Below are positions 9,557-18,146 of a stretch of DNA of 64,000 nucleotides, piece after piece. The DNA lies in contig NZ_CP097320.1 in the NCBI RefSeq assembly GCF_023515995.1, positions 4,092,001-4,156,000 of the forward strand, in the 5' to 3' direction. Numbering within the stretch: the first letter of the stretch is position 1; each line of letters opens with the position of its first letter. The notes below the pieces were generated by a model, which had not been told where the DNA came from, did no database searches, and saw only the letters and a list, made by a program, of their open reading frames with translations. This DNA comes from Candidatus Mycobacterium methanotrophicum. GTDB taxonomy: Bacteria > Actinomycetota > Actinomycetes > Mycobacteriales > Mycobacteriaceae. The translations under genes and the position numbers were made by a program.

Positions 9557-11149
9557 ATGGAACAAAGCGGCGCCGCATTCTGCGCGAACCTGTTGGGCCT
9601 ACTTGGCGTCCATTTTGGCGCGGGCGACCCGTCGACGTCCGATGACGGACGCTCGCGGTGGGCCAGCGCGGACCTCCTGGCGTTCCATGATCGCCTGTTG
9701 AGCGCGCTGAAGATTGCGCAGTGCGATCTCGACGAAATACCCGACCTGCCAGCAGAGTCCTGGGCCGAAGACTCGGTGCGCGTCATACGCGAAGAGATGG
9801 TGGAATGGCTGCGCGCGCAACTCATTAGAAATCGGCACTTCGGTTTTCATGATCCAAGGGCTGTCTGGCTGCTGCCGATCTGGGACGAGATCTGTGCCGA
9901 ACTGGGCGTCGAGGTGCGATACATGCTCTGCGTGCGCGAGCCAGCGCAAGTGGCGCAGTCGGTGGAAGCGCTGGGCCTGGAGCGGATGGCAGAGAATCCG
10001 CTTGTCGCACAGTTGATTAAGCAAACCTTCGATCTCGGTCTGTGGGAGAACATGGATCAGCCGGCCGCGACGGCAGGTAGGTTCGCACAAGATCTGTATG
10101 ACCGAATCGTTGGCTGCGCGCCGGCCGGCTGTCTTGACCAGAGCGTACGGTCCGTCGCTGGCGACATCATCGCGTTCGCCGCATTCGTGCAGCCAATGCT
10201 GTCGACGTTCGGAGGAGGCCGCGTCAGATCCGCATCTGGTGAAGGTGGGGTCCGTCCACGAGCAAAGCGTGGTTGCGCGCTGCGCGCTAACTCGTATGCG
10301 GCCCGATGTGGCCAGCGTGTCAGGACGGACGCCGACGCGAGATCGCGGAAATACGCGGCAAGCAATCAAGACGACGGAGAGGGCTGGCCCCCAGTGCACG
10401 ACTTTGACGATGCGACCAACTCGTTCCGCATGCTCGGGGTTCCATATGTTGACTTCCTGACCGCATTGCACACGCATCTGACGCCGCGCACATACTTGGA
10501 GGTCGGCACAGAGACTGGGACTTCGCTGGCGCTCGCGGGTTGCGACGCGATCGCGGTGGACCCTCAGTTCCAGCTTGCGGTTACCGCCACCGGCAACCGC
10601 AGGCGCACGTTCTTCTTCCAGATGCCGTCGGACACTTTCTTTGCGACCGAAAATGTGCGGCAGTTGCTGGGACGGCCGGTGGACATGGTCTTTTTGGATG
10701 GCATGCACCGGTTCGAATTCCTGCTGCGCGATCTGATCGGGGCAGAGGCTGCCTGTCATCCCCGCTCACTGATCCTGCTGCATGACTGCGTGCCGTTGAA
10801 TCCGCGGATGGCGTTGCGGCAGTGGTTGCCGGGCGAGTCCTTTGAGAAAGACACCGCCGGCATGTGGACTGGCGACGTTTGGAAGTTGCTGCCAATCCTG
10901 AAAAAGTACCGCCCGGATCTGCGACTGCATGTGCTGGACTGCCCGCCGACTGGCCTGGTCGCGATCAACAGCGTCGACCCGGCATCGCACGTTTTGGCCG
11001 ATTGCTCCTACGACATCGTCGATGAGCACGCCGCAACCGTCATGGACGAGAATCGACTGCGGTCGTTGTGGGAGGAACTCGAAATGACCGACTCGGGTCC
11101 GCTCTGCGAGGAACCGGACCGCCTGACCGAGCTGTTCAGCCTCTACTGA
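9557..11149 (+). CDS. Mosaic ORF: sulfotransferase-like N-terminus joined to methyltransferase copy 2
   Basis: The frame is open from 9332, with ATG at 9557. The start of the open region ('FVFDAPIAPFDKVSVRFAGG') and the following 'VLVLGMEQSGA' resemble surface-polymer sulfotransferases, in which GMxRSG is the PAPS loop; 'FHDPRAVWLLPIWDEI' is the matching 'kDPR...P.W' block. From about residue 280 the protein is almost identical to the methyltransferase at 4112-5251. Between them (about 10240-10390) lies the partner of that gene's N-terminal domain, missing some 115 bp and read in the wrong frame. The ORF is therefore a chance fusion. The methyltransferase half is complete, but whether it folds alone is unknown. 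An IS110 scar lies upstream. Confidence 0.6.
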   Translation: MEQSGAAFCANLLGLLGVHFGAGDPSTSDDGRSRWASADLLAFHDRLLSALKIAQCDLDEIPDLPAESWAEDSVRVIREEMVEWLRAQLIRNRHFGFHDPRAVWLLPIWDEICAELGVEVRYMLCVREPAQVAQSVEALGLERMAENPLVAQLIKQTFDLGLWENMDQPAATAGRFAQDLYDRIVGCAPAGCLDQSVRSVAGDIIAFAAFVQPMLSTFGGGRVRSASGEGGVRPRAKRGCALRANSYAARCGQRVRTDADARSRKYAASNQDDGEGWPPVHDFDDATNSFRMLGVPYVDFLTALHTHLTPRTYLEVGTETGTSLALAGCDAIAVDPQFQLAVTATGNRRRTFFFQMPSDTFFATENVRQLLGRPVDMVFLDGMHRFEFLLRDLIGAEAACHPRSLILLHDCVPLNPRMALRQWLPGESFEKDTAGMWTGDVWKLLPILKKYRPDLRLHVLDCPPTGLVAINSVDPASHVLADCSYDIVDEHAATVMDENRLRSLWEELEMTDSGPLCEEPDRLTELFSLY

Positions 11150-11159
11150 GCCTGCATAA
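10240..11159 (+). repeat. Inverted repeat, copy 2 (partner 4102-5120)
   Basis: Reverse-complement partner of 4102-5120. Compared with that copy about 115 bp are missing near 10320. Similarity ends ten bases after the stop codon of the methyltransferase. Confidence 0.8.
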
Positions 11160-11257
11160 CGAGACCGTGACGAAAATGTCAGGTCCAGTAGGGCAACAAC
11201 TGCGCGTCTCGCGCCGGATTCGATCTACCCGTCGGCTAACTCCGAGCCGACCCAGTA

Positions 11258-13429
11258 TCACAGTGGTACGCCCACATCGAGACCTGATATGCAGAGCACT
11301 TCGTCGAGGCTGGCGGTTTGTAGTCCGGCGCGGCTTTCCTGCACACGGACGGCCCGGTCCAGGCGTGCGGTGTCGAACATCGCCGGGCCGGTGGCCGGCG
11401 CCTTGGTCAGCAGGTAACGGCCGGCGTCGGGTGCCCGGCGTATTGCCTGCTCGGCAGCGCTGGCGCCGGTCAGCTTGGCCGCGTCGGCGAAGTTGATGCC
11501 CACCTGAAACACCTGTGGTTCGGCGTCGAGCACCGCGCTCAGGCGGGTGATGTAGTTCTCGGGGGCGAAAAACCGCCAGCTTTCACCCAGGTGCAGCCAG
11601 AACCGTCCGTTGATCTGAGGGCGCAGCTGCGCCAGTTGGGCGGCGGGCCGGTCGCCGGGGCCGCAATCGGCAAACTCGAGGAACCCGTAGCGCTGCTGCA
11701 GCAGCGCGCGGTCGGGGGCCGACAGGCCGGCGTCGAGCACCAGGAAGCGCCCGACCCGCGACACATCCAGGCAGCAGGTCAGAAACGAGTTAATGGTCTG
11801 CTCGGTGGTCTGGCGGTCCGGCCCGGCGATCAGGCTGACGGTGACCTCGGCCTCCCCGGGACCGGCGGCAAGGGACTGCGCCAGGGCGTCGGGGTACGGT
11901 TCGGCCGCCTCGATCATGGCCGGCGCCGAAAAGTCGCGGTTGGCCGCGATCCGTTGCCGATCACCCTCAGGGATGTCGGGGCGGGCCAGCAGGCGCCGGC
12001 ACAGCGTGAACGCCTCGGCGTGCCGACCGATCCAGGATGCGCACACCGCCAGCTCATCGGTTGCGCGCCAGGCGTAAACCTCTGCGAAGTATCCGAGGAC
12101 AAAAAGGTCCTCTTCGGGAAACGGCATTTCGGCGGCCCGCTGGGCAAGCAGGTAACCGAGCCAGTAGCGCCGCTCGCCGCGACACCGAAAGGCGATGGCG
12201 TGCAACGCCTCGGCGCGGGTCGGTCGAAACTCCCACGCCTTGAGGTAGGCATCCTGAACATTCGGCCACGGCTCACCGAGTTCCCCCATCGAGGCCGCGA
12301 GCCGAAACATCGCCCAGTAGACCTCCTCGTCGCAGCCGCCCATCTCGACCCGCCGCGCATACCACCTGCGCGCGTCGACGAAATCGCCCAACTGGAAGCA
12401 GGTTTCGGCCAGGAAAAAGACCGACCGCGCATCCGCGGGATTGCGTTCGACCTTGGCCAGCCACAGATCGCGGTCGGGCGCAAACTTATGCCTGAACAGT
12501 CGGCGCTCGCGGAGCTGATGATCTGCGCTGTGGTCTTCGGGGCGCACATCGGTGCAAGGGCCGGCCCGCGCATCGGTCTGGTGGGCGACACCCTCGAGAT
12601 CTGCCAGTGCGCGGTCCACGATGGCGGCCTGGTCGCGAGCGGAGAAAATTTCGTAGCCCCGCTCGGCGAGCTCGCGTCGCGCACGCTCGTCGCCGAGGAG
12701 CTCCACACAGCGCTCGACCAGTTCGTCGTAGTCCGCGAACGCGACGCCCGACTCTAGGTCGCGCTCCAATGCCGGATCGGCGCCACACTCTGAGACCACC
12801 GCCCGCCTATTGGCGAGCAGATACGAAACACGCGTGATTTCGAAGATTTTCGCTTCCCAGTAGTGCAGGTTGAGGACGACCTTCGAGCGCGCGATCCAGG
12901 CATCGCGGCCCGCGCCGTAGACGCCCGATAGCCATTTGACCCGAAGACCTCTGTCGTGCAGATCCCGCAGAACGGCGTATCGGCGCTCGTAGGGCGCGCC
13001 GTAGAAAAGTACGTCGACGTCCTCGGCGGCTGGGGCGATCCGGGTCAGCTCGGGGACGTATCCGATCGGAACGTAGGTGGGCCGGGGCAATCCCAGGGCG
13101 GCGAGCCGCTCGATGTTGGCTGGACTGTAATCCCACGTCGGGTAACGCCGGAAAAGGTCGAAGAATCCAGGCAACGTCATCGACGGCAAGTCGTCACCCA
13201 ATTGCTCGAGGTTGTAGAAGATGGGGTTTTTCGGCGGCTTTAAGCCGTTTCGGACGAGGAGGTTTCCGCCGAGCACGATGGTGCGGCGCTCGTCGAGGTC
13301 GAGACGGCTGGTCACCACCGAGTCATGGCCAAGCGCCAAAAGAGCATGGTGCAATCCCTCCGCAACTTCGTCAAATGCTCTGCTGTGCTGAAAATTCGGA
13401 GGTGACACAATCGCGACGGCGAATCGCAT
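11258..13429 (-). CDS. CgeB-like glycosyltransferase with TPR region and C-terminal GT-A-like domain, copy 2 (intact)
   Basis: The ATG at 13429 (MRFAVAIVSPPNF) is preferred over an 80-residue upstream extension that has no family resemblance; the corresponding ATG is conserved in copy 1. The product is about 723 residues. Residues 1-290 form a GT-B-like domain with the CgeB/Glyco_trans_1_2 tail ('LESGVAFADYDELVERCVEL'). A TPR-like helical section follows ('FFLAETCFQLGDFVDARRWY'). A C-terminal beta/alpha domain starts at 'EVTVSLIAGPDRQTTEQ' and resembles GT-A folds. Acceptor and donor sugars are unknown. It is convergent with the mosaic methyltransferase and shares the duplicated region with 1448-3393. 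It is probably involved in surface glycan or glycopeptidolipid assembly, by context. Confidence 0.75.
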   Translation of the reverse strand: MRFAVAIVSPPNFQHSRAFDEVAEGLHHALLALGHDSVVTSRLDLDERRTIVLGGNLLVRNGLKPPKNPIFYNLEQLGDDLPSMTLPGFFDLFRRYPTWDYSPANIERLAALGLPRPTYVPIGYVPELTRIAPAAEDVDVLFYGAPYERRYAVLRDLHDRGLRVKWLSGVYGAGRDAWIARSKVVLNLHYWEAKIFEITRVSYLLANRRAVVSECGADPALERDLESGVAFADYDELVERCVELLGDERARRELAERGYEIFSARDQAAIVDRALADLEGVAHQTDARAGPCTDVRPEDHSADHQLRERRLFRHKFAPDRDLWLAKVERNPADARSVFFLAETCFQLGDFVDARRWYARRVEMGGCDEEVYWAMFRLAASMGELGEPWPNVQDAYLKAWEFRPTRAEALHAIAFRCRGERRYWLGYLLAQRAAEMPFPEEDLFVLGYFAEVYAWRATDELAVCASWIGRHAEAFTLCRRLLARPDIPEGDRQRIAANRDFSAPAMIEAAEPYPDALAQSLAAGPGEAEVTVSLIAGPDRQTTEQTINSFLTCCLDVSRVGRFLVLDAGLSAPDRALLQQRYGFLEFADCGPGDRPAAQLAQLRPQINGRFWLHLGESWRFFAPENYITRLSAVLDAEPQVFQVGINFADAAKLTGASAAEQAIRRAPDAGRYLLTKAPATGPAMFDTARLDRAVRVQESRAGLQTASLDEVLCISGLDVGVPL

Positions 13430-13461
13430 GGGTAGCAAAGTACCCCAAGAACTGAGGTGTT
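11281..13461 (-). repeat. Direct repeat, copy 2 (partner 1448-3393)
   Basis: Same-orientation partner of 1448-3393, longer by the roughly 205 bp and 60 bp that are deleted there. The upstream limit is near 13461, where the two copies diverge. Confidence 0.85.
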
Positions 13462-14173
13462 CCCGGTCGTCTTGATGGATCGGAACGGCGGCAAGCGCCG
13501 CGCGTCCCACGTCTGCCTCGATGCGGAACTCCGCAACAACACTTCCACGCGAGCCTGGGTCCGGCTTAGTGGCAACCTCGCACCCGGTGGACCCTCGCGG
13601 GCGCGCGGGCGTGGCCTGGCGGAGCGACTCCAACTCCCAACCACATGACCCGAAGACCGCCAATATCACGCACCAAGCTATTCACCAACCCCCTGCTACT
13701 GCCTCACACCGCAGCGGGGCAAACAGGGCTTTGACCAGGTTGAACACGGCAGTTCTCCGGATCATCAGAAATCTTTCCGATTTTTTTTGCAAATTTCCCT
13801 TGCCCGAGTTGCCTGATGGACGTCGAAGGCTTACCTTAACGACACCTGGGAAACATCTAAGTCGAACGGGGTGGGCCATGGCTGGTTGGAGCCGAGCCAT
13901 CAGTCGCGAAACGCAAAAAGCGGTCCGCTGCTGTCAGCCCGACGGTCTCGCCGGCATTGCTTACTCGTTCATCGTGACCGCAATCACCCCAGTGAACACC
14001 GCAGATGCAGGTGCGTACGAACGAGTTAATTTCTCTATCTCCAGGGGCCCGCAGACGCTTCCGGATGGCAGCAGTTTGCGCCCAGGCCGACGCGTAAATG
14101 GACTCCAGCGCAGCCTAATCACGACCTAAGAAAACACGCGAAGCCCACAGGAACGGCAGGAAAGGCGAGAACG
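13462..14173. other. Stretch without a supported gene
   Basis: About 700 bases with no convincing coding sequence. It is less GC-rich than its surroundings around 13740-13810 (a T-run near 13780). A short open frame at 13878-14129 has no recognisable family or ribosome binding site. The promoter of the PGRS gene at 14174 must lie here, but no clear hexamer pair stands out. Confidence 0.5.
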
Positions 14174-15283
14174 ATGACACATCGGCGTTCGAAGAAGCAA
14201 GACCGCGAATCGCCTAGAGACGACGTGCACCGCAACGCTCGTTTCATCCGCCTTAGCGTTGCGGCCGGCACGTTCATAACCTTGAGCCTGTCGCCGATCG
14301 CGAGCGTGTCGCCGCTGCTCGCCATCCCGGTGGCAAAGGCTGACGGCGAAGACATCATCATCGATCAAATCCTCAATTCCCTCTCCGCCGTGGACCCCAC
14401 GACGGCTTTGGACATGACGAGCTGGCTCTCCAACCTCGACGCCGCATTGCAGGGTGCGGCGAACTTTGACCCGTCGAGTTTGGCCGGCACGATGCCCGAC
14501 ATCGACTCCGCGTTGTCCCCGGCTTCGACTTCCGCTGATCCGGCCGCCGTCCCCCCTGACCCCGCTGCGTCGACCGACCTCGCGCAGCTGTACGAGACCT
14601 TCATCTACGGCCCACAGCACACTCTCGAACAAGAGTGGATTGACGGCACAACCGGCCTGGGCGGCCTCACGGTCCAGTGGGACAACTCGATCGATAGCTT
14701 GGACCCTAGCACGTTGCTGATCGGCAACGGCGCCGACGGAACGGCGGCAGATCCGACAGGCGGCGCCGGTGGGTTGCTCTTCGGTGACGGCGGTGCTGGC
14801 TGGAACAGCACCGTCGTCGGTGAGGCCGGCGGCGCCGGCGGCGTCGCGTACGACGGCAACGGCGGCGCGGGCGGCGAAGGCTTCGAAGGAAGCATGGGCG
14901 GTGCCGGTGGGGACACCGGCTACGGCATAGCAGGCAACGGCGGTGCCGGCGGCGACGCCGGTGGCGCCGGCGGTGCCGGTGGCGACGCGACGGGCTTCTT
15001 CTTCGGCAACGGCGGCGACGGCGGCAGCGGCGGGGTCGGCGCCACCGGCGCCGACGGCGCCACTGGCGGGCTCGGCGGCGCCGGCGGCGCCGGCGGCAGC
15101 GGCGCGGCACTGTTCGGCAACGGCGGCGACGGCGGCGCCGGCGGCGACGGCGGCACCGGCGGCACCGGCGCGCTCGGTGGTGACGGCGGCGCCGGCGGGC
15201 TCGGCGGCAAAGGCGGGATCTTCGGCCAGGACGGTGCGAACGGCGCGACTGGGGAGACTGGCCACTCGGGCCCCTCCGGCTGA
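14174..15283 (+). CDS. Secreted glycine-rich PGRS protein without a PE domain
   Basis: ATG 14174 follows AGGAAAGG at suitable distance. The 369-residue product begins with a basic stretch and a hydrophobic segment ending 'PVAKADG', a likely Sec signal peptide (cleavage near residue 57). A unique 130-residue region follows, then 'STLLIGNGADGTAADPTGG' and about 190 residues of Gly-Gly-Ala/Asn repeats of the PGRS type (GGAGG, GNGG, GDGG). There is no N-terminal PE domain, so type VII secretion is not expected from the sequence. A second protein of the same architecture is at 30247-31602. Function is unknown; cell-surface exposure is likely. A strong terminator follows. Confidence 0.8.
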   Translation: MTHRRSKKQDRESPRDDVHRNARFIRLSVAAGTFITLSLSPIASVSPLLAIPVAKADGEDIIIDQILNSLSAVDPTTALDMTSWLSNLDAALQGAANFDPSSLAGTMPDIDSALSPASTSADPAAVPPDPAASTDLAQLYETFIYGPQHTLEQEWIDGTTGLGGLTVQWDNSIDSLDPSTLLIGNGADGTAADPTGGAGGLLFGDGGAGWNSTVVGEAGGAGGVAYDGNGGAGGEGFEGSMGGAGGDTGYGIAGNGGAGGDAGGAGGAGGDATGFFFGNGGDGGSGGVGATGADGATGGLGGAGGAGGSGAALFGNGGDGGAGGDGGTGGTGALGGDGGAGGLGGKGGIFGQDGANGATGETGHSGPSG

Positions 15284-15302
15284 CCTATCCGCACCTAACC
15301 AC

Positions 15303-15361
15303 AAGGATTCGACCGGCCCGCGGCCGGCTGGTTATCGTCGCTGCGGGCCGGTCGAATCCTT
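15303..15361 (+). terminator. Perfect 19-bp stem-loop after the PGRS gene
   Basis: Arms 15303-15321 and 15343-15361 are perfectly complementary (AAGGATTCGACCGGCCCGC and its complement) around a 21-base loop, 19 bases after the PGRS stop codon. Like most mycobacterial terminators it lacks a long U-run. Confidence 0.75.
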
Positions 15362-15557
15362 CCTCAAGCGGCTACCTAGGCCGGTGCAGATGGTTGGGCG
15401 TTCGACGAGCTTTCGGTTCTGAAAGAGGTGCCGGCGCGGACAATGGCGACTGGCTCTTGTGGCGTTTTCCACCCCTAACAAATCCCCTCAGTGGTGCTGA
15501 CCAGCTGGGATAGGCCCGGTGTCCCGATGCCCCGGTGGCATTGTTAACGTGCTTCGT

Positions 15558-16083
15558 TCAGAGGAATCCCAGGCTGCGCCGACCGGCCCCAACCGACGGT
15601 GTGGGGTCGGTCTGTAACGTCGTGGACAGCAGCTCGTAGTACACGTCGCGAAAGTCGGTGGTGGGCTTGAGATCGCCGTTGTCGAGGTCGGTCAGGCTGG
15701 GCTGGTCGCCGTAGAAGCCGCCTTTGACCGGAGCGCCGGCGATGAACACGGGTCCAGCTGTGCCGTGGTCAGTGCCCTGTGACGCGTTGGCCCGCACCCG
15801 TCGTCCGAATTCCGAGTACGCCAGCAGGACAACATTTCTGCCGTACCGGTCACCGGCCATCTGCTCAAGGAACGGCGTTAGGGCTTCGTCCAAGGTCTAC
15901 AGCAGACGCTGCTGAGTGGCGCGTTCGTCGGCATGCGTGTCGAAACCGCCCAGTTGCACCGCGCACACCCGCGTGGGCACTGCCGCCCTGACGGCGGTCG
16001 CCACCATGCTCAGTTGGCCGGCCAGCGAATTGTGTTTACCGCCAGATGGCTTGATCGCGCCGAATGGACCGCCCGCCGGATCT
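15558..16083 (-). pseudogene. DUF1501 protein, C-terminal remnant with an in-frame stop
   Basis: The minus-strand frame reads 'GAIKPSGGKHNSLAGQLS', 'AVQLGGFDTHADE', then TAG at 15897-15899, then resumes in the same frame with 'TLDEALTPFLEQM', 'VVLLAYSEFGRRVRANAS', 'GTDHGTAGPVFIAGAPVKGG' and 'YYELLSTTL'. These are the conserved blocks of the C-terminal third of DUF1501 (PF07394). The nonsense codon and the loss of roughly the first 250 residues, ending at a palindromic repeat at 16089, show it is dead. Confidence 0.8.
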
Positions 16084-16088
16084 AGCCG

Positions 16089-16148
16089 GCGAGCAGACGC
16101 AGAATCGCATCGCCACAGCGATTCTTGTGCGATTCCGCGTCTGCTCGC
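16089..16148. repeat. Long intergenic palindrome
   Basis: Arms 16089-16109 and 16128-16148 are complementary over 21 bp with one mismatch; the arm begins GCGAGCAGACGCAGAATCGC. The core resembles the short palindromes often seen between mycobacterial genes. It lies where the DUF1501 remnant ends and may act as a terminator. Confidence 0.65.
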
Positions 16149-16221
16149 GAGGTGTGGGCGCCCTGCGGAATATCCGGCCATACCCCTGCACGGGGGCTTA
16201 ATGCCGTCATAGATTGAGTCC

Positions 16222-17514
16222 GTGGCGACGAACCGGCTGAGAAACCGATTTCGGACTGTGCCCGACACCGCAGGTTCTGCGAAGCTGCCGGCCGAAAATG
16301 ATCTGCGGTCACTTCGGATCCTCGTTGTCGGCGCCGGGGTGAGCGGCATTTCCATTGCCCGGGGATTACTCCGCGACGGACATGATGTCACCGTCTTCGA
16401 ACGGCGCCCGAATCTGCAGGCCGGTGGCGGTGCCGTGACCATTTGGCCCAATGGCGCGACGGTTCTGAGGCAGCTGGCTGTCGATATGGCGGGCGCAGGT
16501 CAGCTGCTGTCCACCGTGCGGATGTCGACATCCACGGGACGCGCGCTCGCCACTTTGGACCTGACTGCGATCGCGGAGCGGCTGGGCGCACCTATTCGGA
16601 TGGTGCCCCGGCGGGTGCTGCTGGAAAGGCTGTTGGACGGCTTTCCGACGGATCGGATCCGGTGCAACTCCCGCGCGTTCAAGGTGGCGACTACCCGCAA
16701 CAGCGTGCGAGTCGGATTCGAAGACGGCAGCTTCGCCCAAGGAGACCTGCTGATTGGCGCGGACGGCCTGCACTCGGTGGTCCGAAATATCGTCGGCGCG
16801 CCACTCGCGCAGCCCACCGGATGGTGCAGTTGGCAGGGACTGCTCACCTTGCCCGATGTGGTCGACCCTCATGTCGCACAGGTCATTATCGGAAAACAGG
16901 GGAACCTCGGCCTGTGGCCGGCCGGTGGCTCCGCGATGCAGTGGTGGTTCGACTTGCCCTGGTCGTCCGACTTCATCAGACCGGTAAGCCCGATCAAGCT
17001 GATTAGATCGGCTTTCACCGGTTGGTGTGACACGGCCGACCGAGTGCTGACGACATTGACCGACGACGACTTGGCCGCTTCCCCGTACCCGCATTTTCGG
17101 CATCCGATCCCGCGGCCAGGCCAAGGCGCGGTGACGTTGCTCGGTGACGCCGCACACACGATGCCCCCCACTCTCGCGCAGGGCACTAATCAGGCGCTGC
17201 TCGACACCATGGTGTTGCGCAAAGCGTTGTCGGATTTCCGGAAAGGAATGAACGGCAGAAACGGCGAGCTTTCGAGTGCGCTGCGCTGGTATGAGAAAAC
17301 CAGGCGACGCCGGGTCGACGCCGTGTCCCGCGTGGCGTCACTGCCGGTGTCCCACAGTGAGTTTGCGCTCAGACCGGCGGCGATGATCCCCGGCCGCTTG
17401 CACACCTGGACGTTGGCGGTGTTCCTGCATTTCCTCAGTCACCGCAGGATGTCCGCGCAGATCAGCCGCGACCTGCAGGCCGCGACGACCGCCCCCCCTG
17501 GTCGCCGCCCATGA
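16222..17514 (+). CDS. FAD-dependent monooxygenase (PHBH/group A type)
   Basis: GTG 16222 is the likely start; it gives 430 residues. The FAD dinucleotide motif 'ILVVGAGVSGISIARG' sits near residues 34-49 with the acidic end 'VTVFERRP'. The DG motif 'LLIGADGLHSVVRN' lies near 175, and the second FAD motif 'VTLLGDAAHTMPPTLAQG' near 300. These three motifs define class A flavoprotein hydroxylases (FAD_binding_3). The substrate is unknown. Its stop overlaps the start of the next gene (ATGA), so it is translationally coupled to the DUF4389 protein and methyltransferase. This suggests a three-step modification unit acting on an aromatic or lipid substrate (inference). Confidence 0.85.
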   Translation: MATNRLRNRFRTVPDTAGSAKLPAENDLRSLRILVVGAGVSGISIARGLLRDGHDVTVFERRPNLQAGGGAVTIWPNGATVLRQLAVDMAGAGQLLSTVRMSTSTGRALATLDLTAIAERLGAPIRMVPRRVLLERLLDGFPTDRIRCNSRAFKVATTRNSVRVGFEDGSFAQGDLLIGADGLHSVVRNIVGAPLAQPTGWCSWQGLLTLPDVVDPHVAQVIIGKQGNLGLWPAGGSAMQWWFDLPWSSDFIRPVSPIKLIRSAFTGWCDTADRVLTTLTDDDLAASPYPHFRHPIPRPGQGAVTLLGDAAHTMPPTLAQGTNQALLDTMVLRKALSDFRKGMNGRNGELSSALRWYEKTRRRRVDAVSRVASLPVSHSEFALRPAAMIPGRLHTWTLAVFLHFLSHRRMSAQISRDLQAATTAPPGRRP

Positions 17515-18146
17515 CAACGCCGGAAATGAGGGGCTTGACCACGACCATGGACCACTACCCGGATCACCCCTTATGCGTACGAGGCGATTCCGACGAGCCC
17601 TCACGCTGGCTGTGGCTCGTCAAATGGTGTGTGCTGGCCGTCCCGCACTACCCCATTTTGATGCTTCTCTATCTGATGTACCCGCTGCTGACCATCGTCG
17701 CAGGGGCCGCCATCTTGTTCACCGGACGGTATCCACGCCCGATCTTCGACTTCAACGTCGGAGTTCTGCGCTGGTCGTGGCGAGTCATGAATTACCGATT
17801 CCCGATGAACAGCACCGACAGGTACCCGCCCTTCACGCTTGCTTCTCGGCCCGACTACCCGGGGGATCTCAAGCTCGACTATCCCGACCACCTCAACAAC
17901 TCGGCCGTGCTGGTGAAGTGGTGGCTGCTGGGGTTCCCTCAGATATTGATTTGCTGGGCGATGGAGCCGCTGCTGCAGGTCCTGTGCGTCGTCGCCGCGG
18001 TGTGGTTGCTGTGCACCGGGACAATCTCACAGGGCATGCACGACCTCCTCATGGGCATCGTTCGATGGCGGTACCGGGTGGCCGTGTACGTCTCGTTGAT
18101 GCGCGACGAATATCCGCCGTTCCGGCTGGACCTGGGTAGCAGGTGA
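17511..18146 (+). CDS. DUF4389 membrane protein
   Basis: The 211-residue protein has two copies of the same pattern: a Trp/Lys-rich entry, a long hydrophobic hairpin ('PILMLLYLMYPLLTIVAGAA' and 'ILICWAMEPLLQVLCVVAAV'), then a 'VGVLRWSWRVMNY' or 'MGIVRWRYRVAVY' block and 'YPPF'. This duplicated architecture is DUF4389 (PF14333). It should sit in the cytoplasmic membrane. It overlaps the upstream monooxygenase by 4 nt and the downstream methyltransferase by 4 nt, so all three are probably made together. The start could also be the ATG at 17547. Molecular function is unknown. Confidence 0.8.
   Translation: MTTPEMRGLTTTMDHYPDHPLCVRGDSDEPSRWLWLVKWCVLAVPHYPILMLLYLMYPLLTIVAGAAILFTGRYPRPIFDFNVGVLRWSWRVMNYRFPMNSTDRYPPFTLASRPDYPGDLKLDYPDHLNNSAVLVKWWLLGFPQILICWAMEPLLQVLCVVAAVWLLCTGTISQGMHDLLMGIVRWRYRVAVYVSLMRDEYPPFRLDLGSR

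Noticed and set aside
13430..13669. 80-residue N-terminal extension of glycosyltransferase copy 2
   Set aside because: Not shared with copy 1, no conserved pattern; the ATG at 13429 is common to both copies.
13878..14129. Short plus-strand ORF before the first PGRS gene
   Set aside because: No ribosome binding site, signal peptide or family resemblance; codon use does not look coding.
14126..15304. Long antisense ORFs opposite both PGRS genes (also 30672-31583)
   Set aside because: They mirror the repetitive GGN codons of the sense strand, have Ala/Pro-only composition and no start signals.
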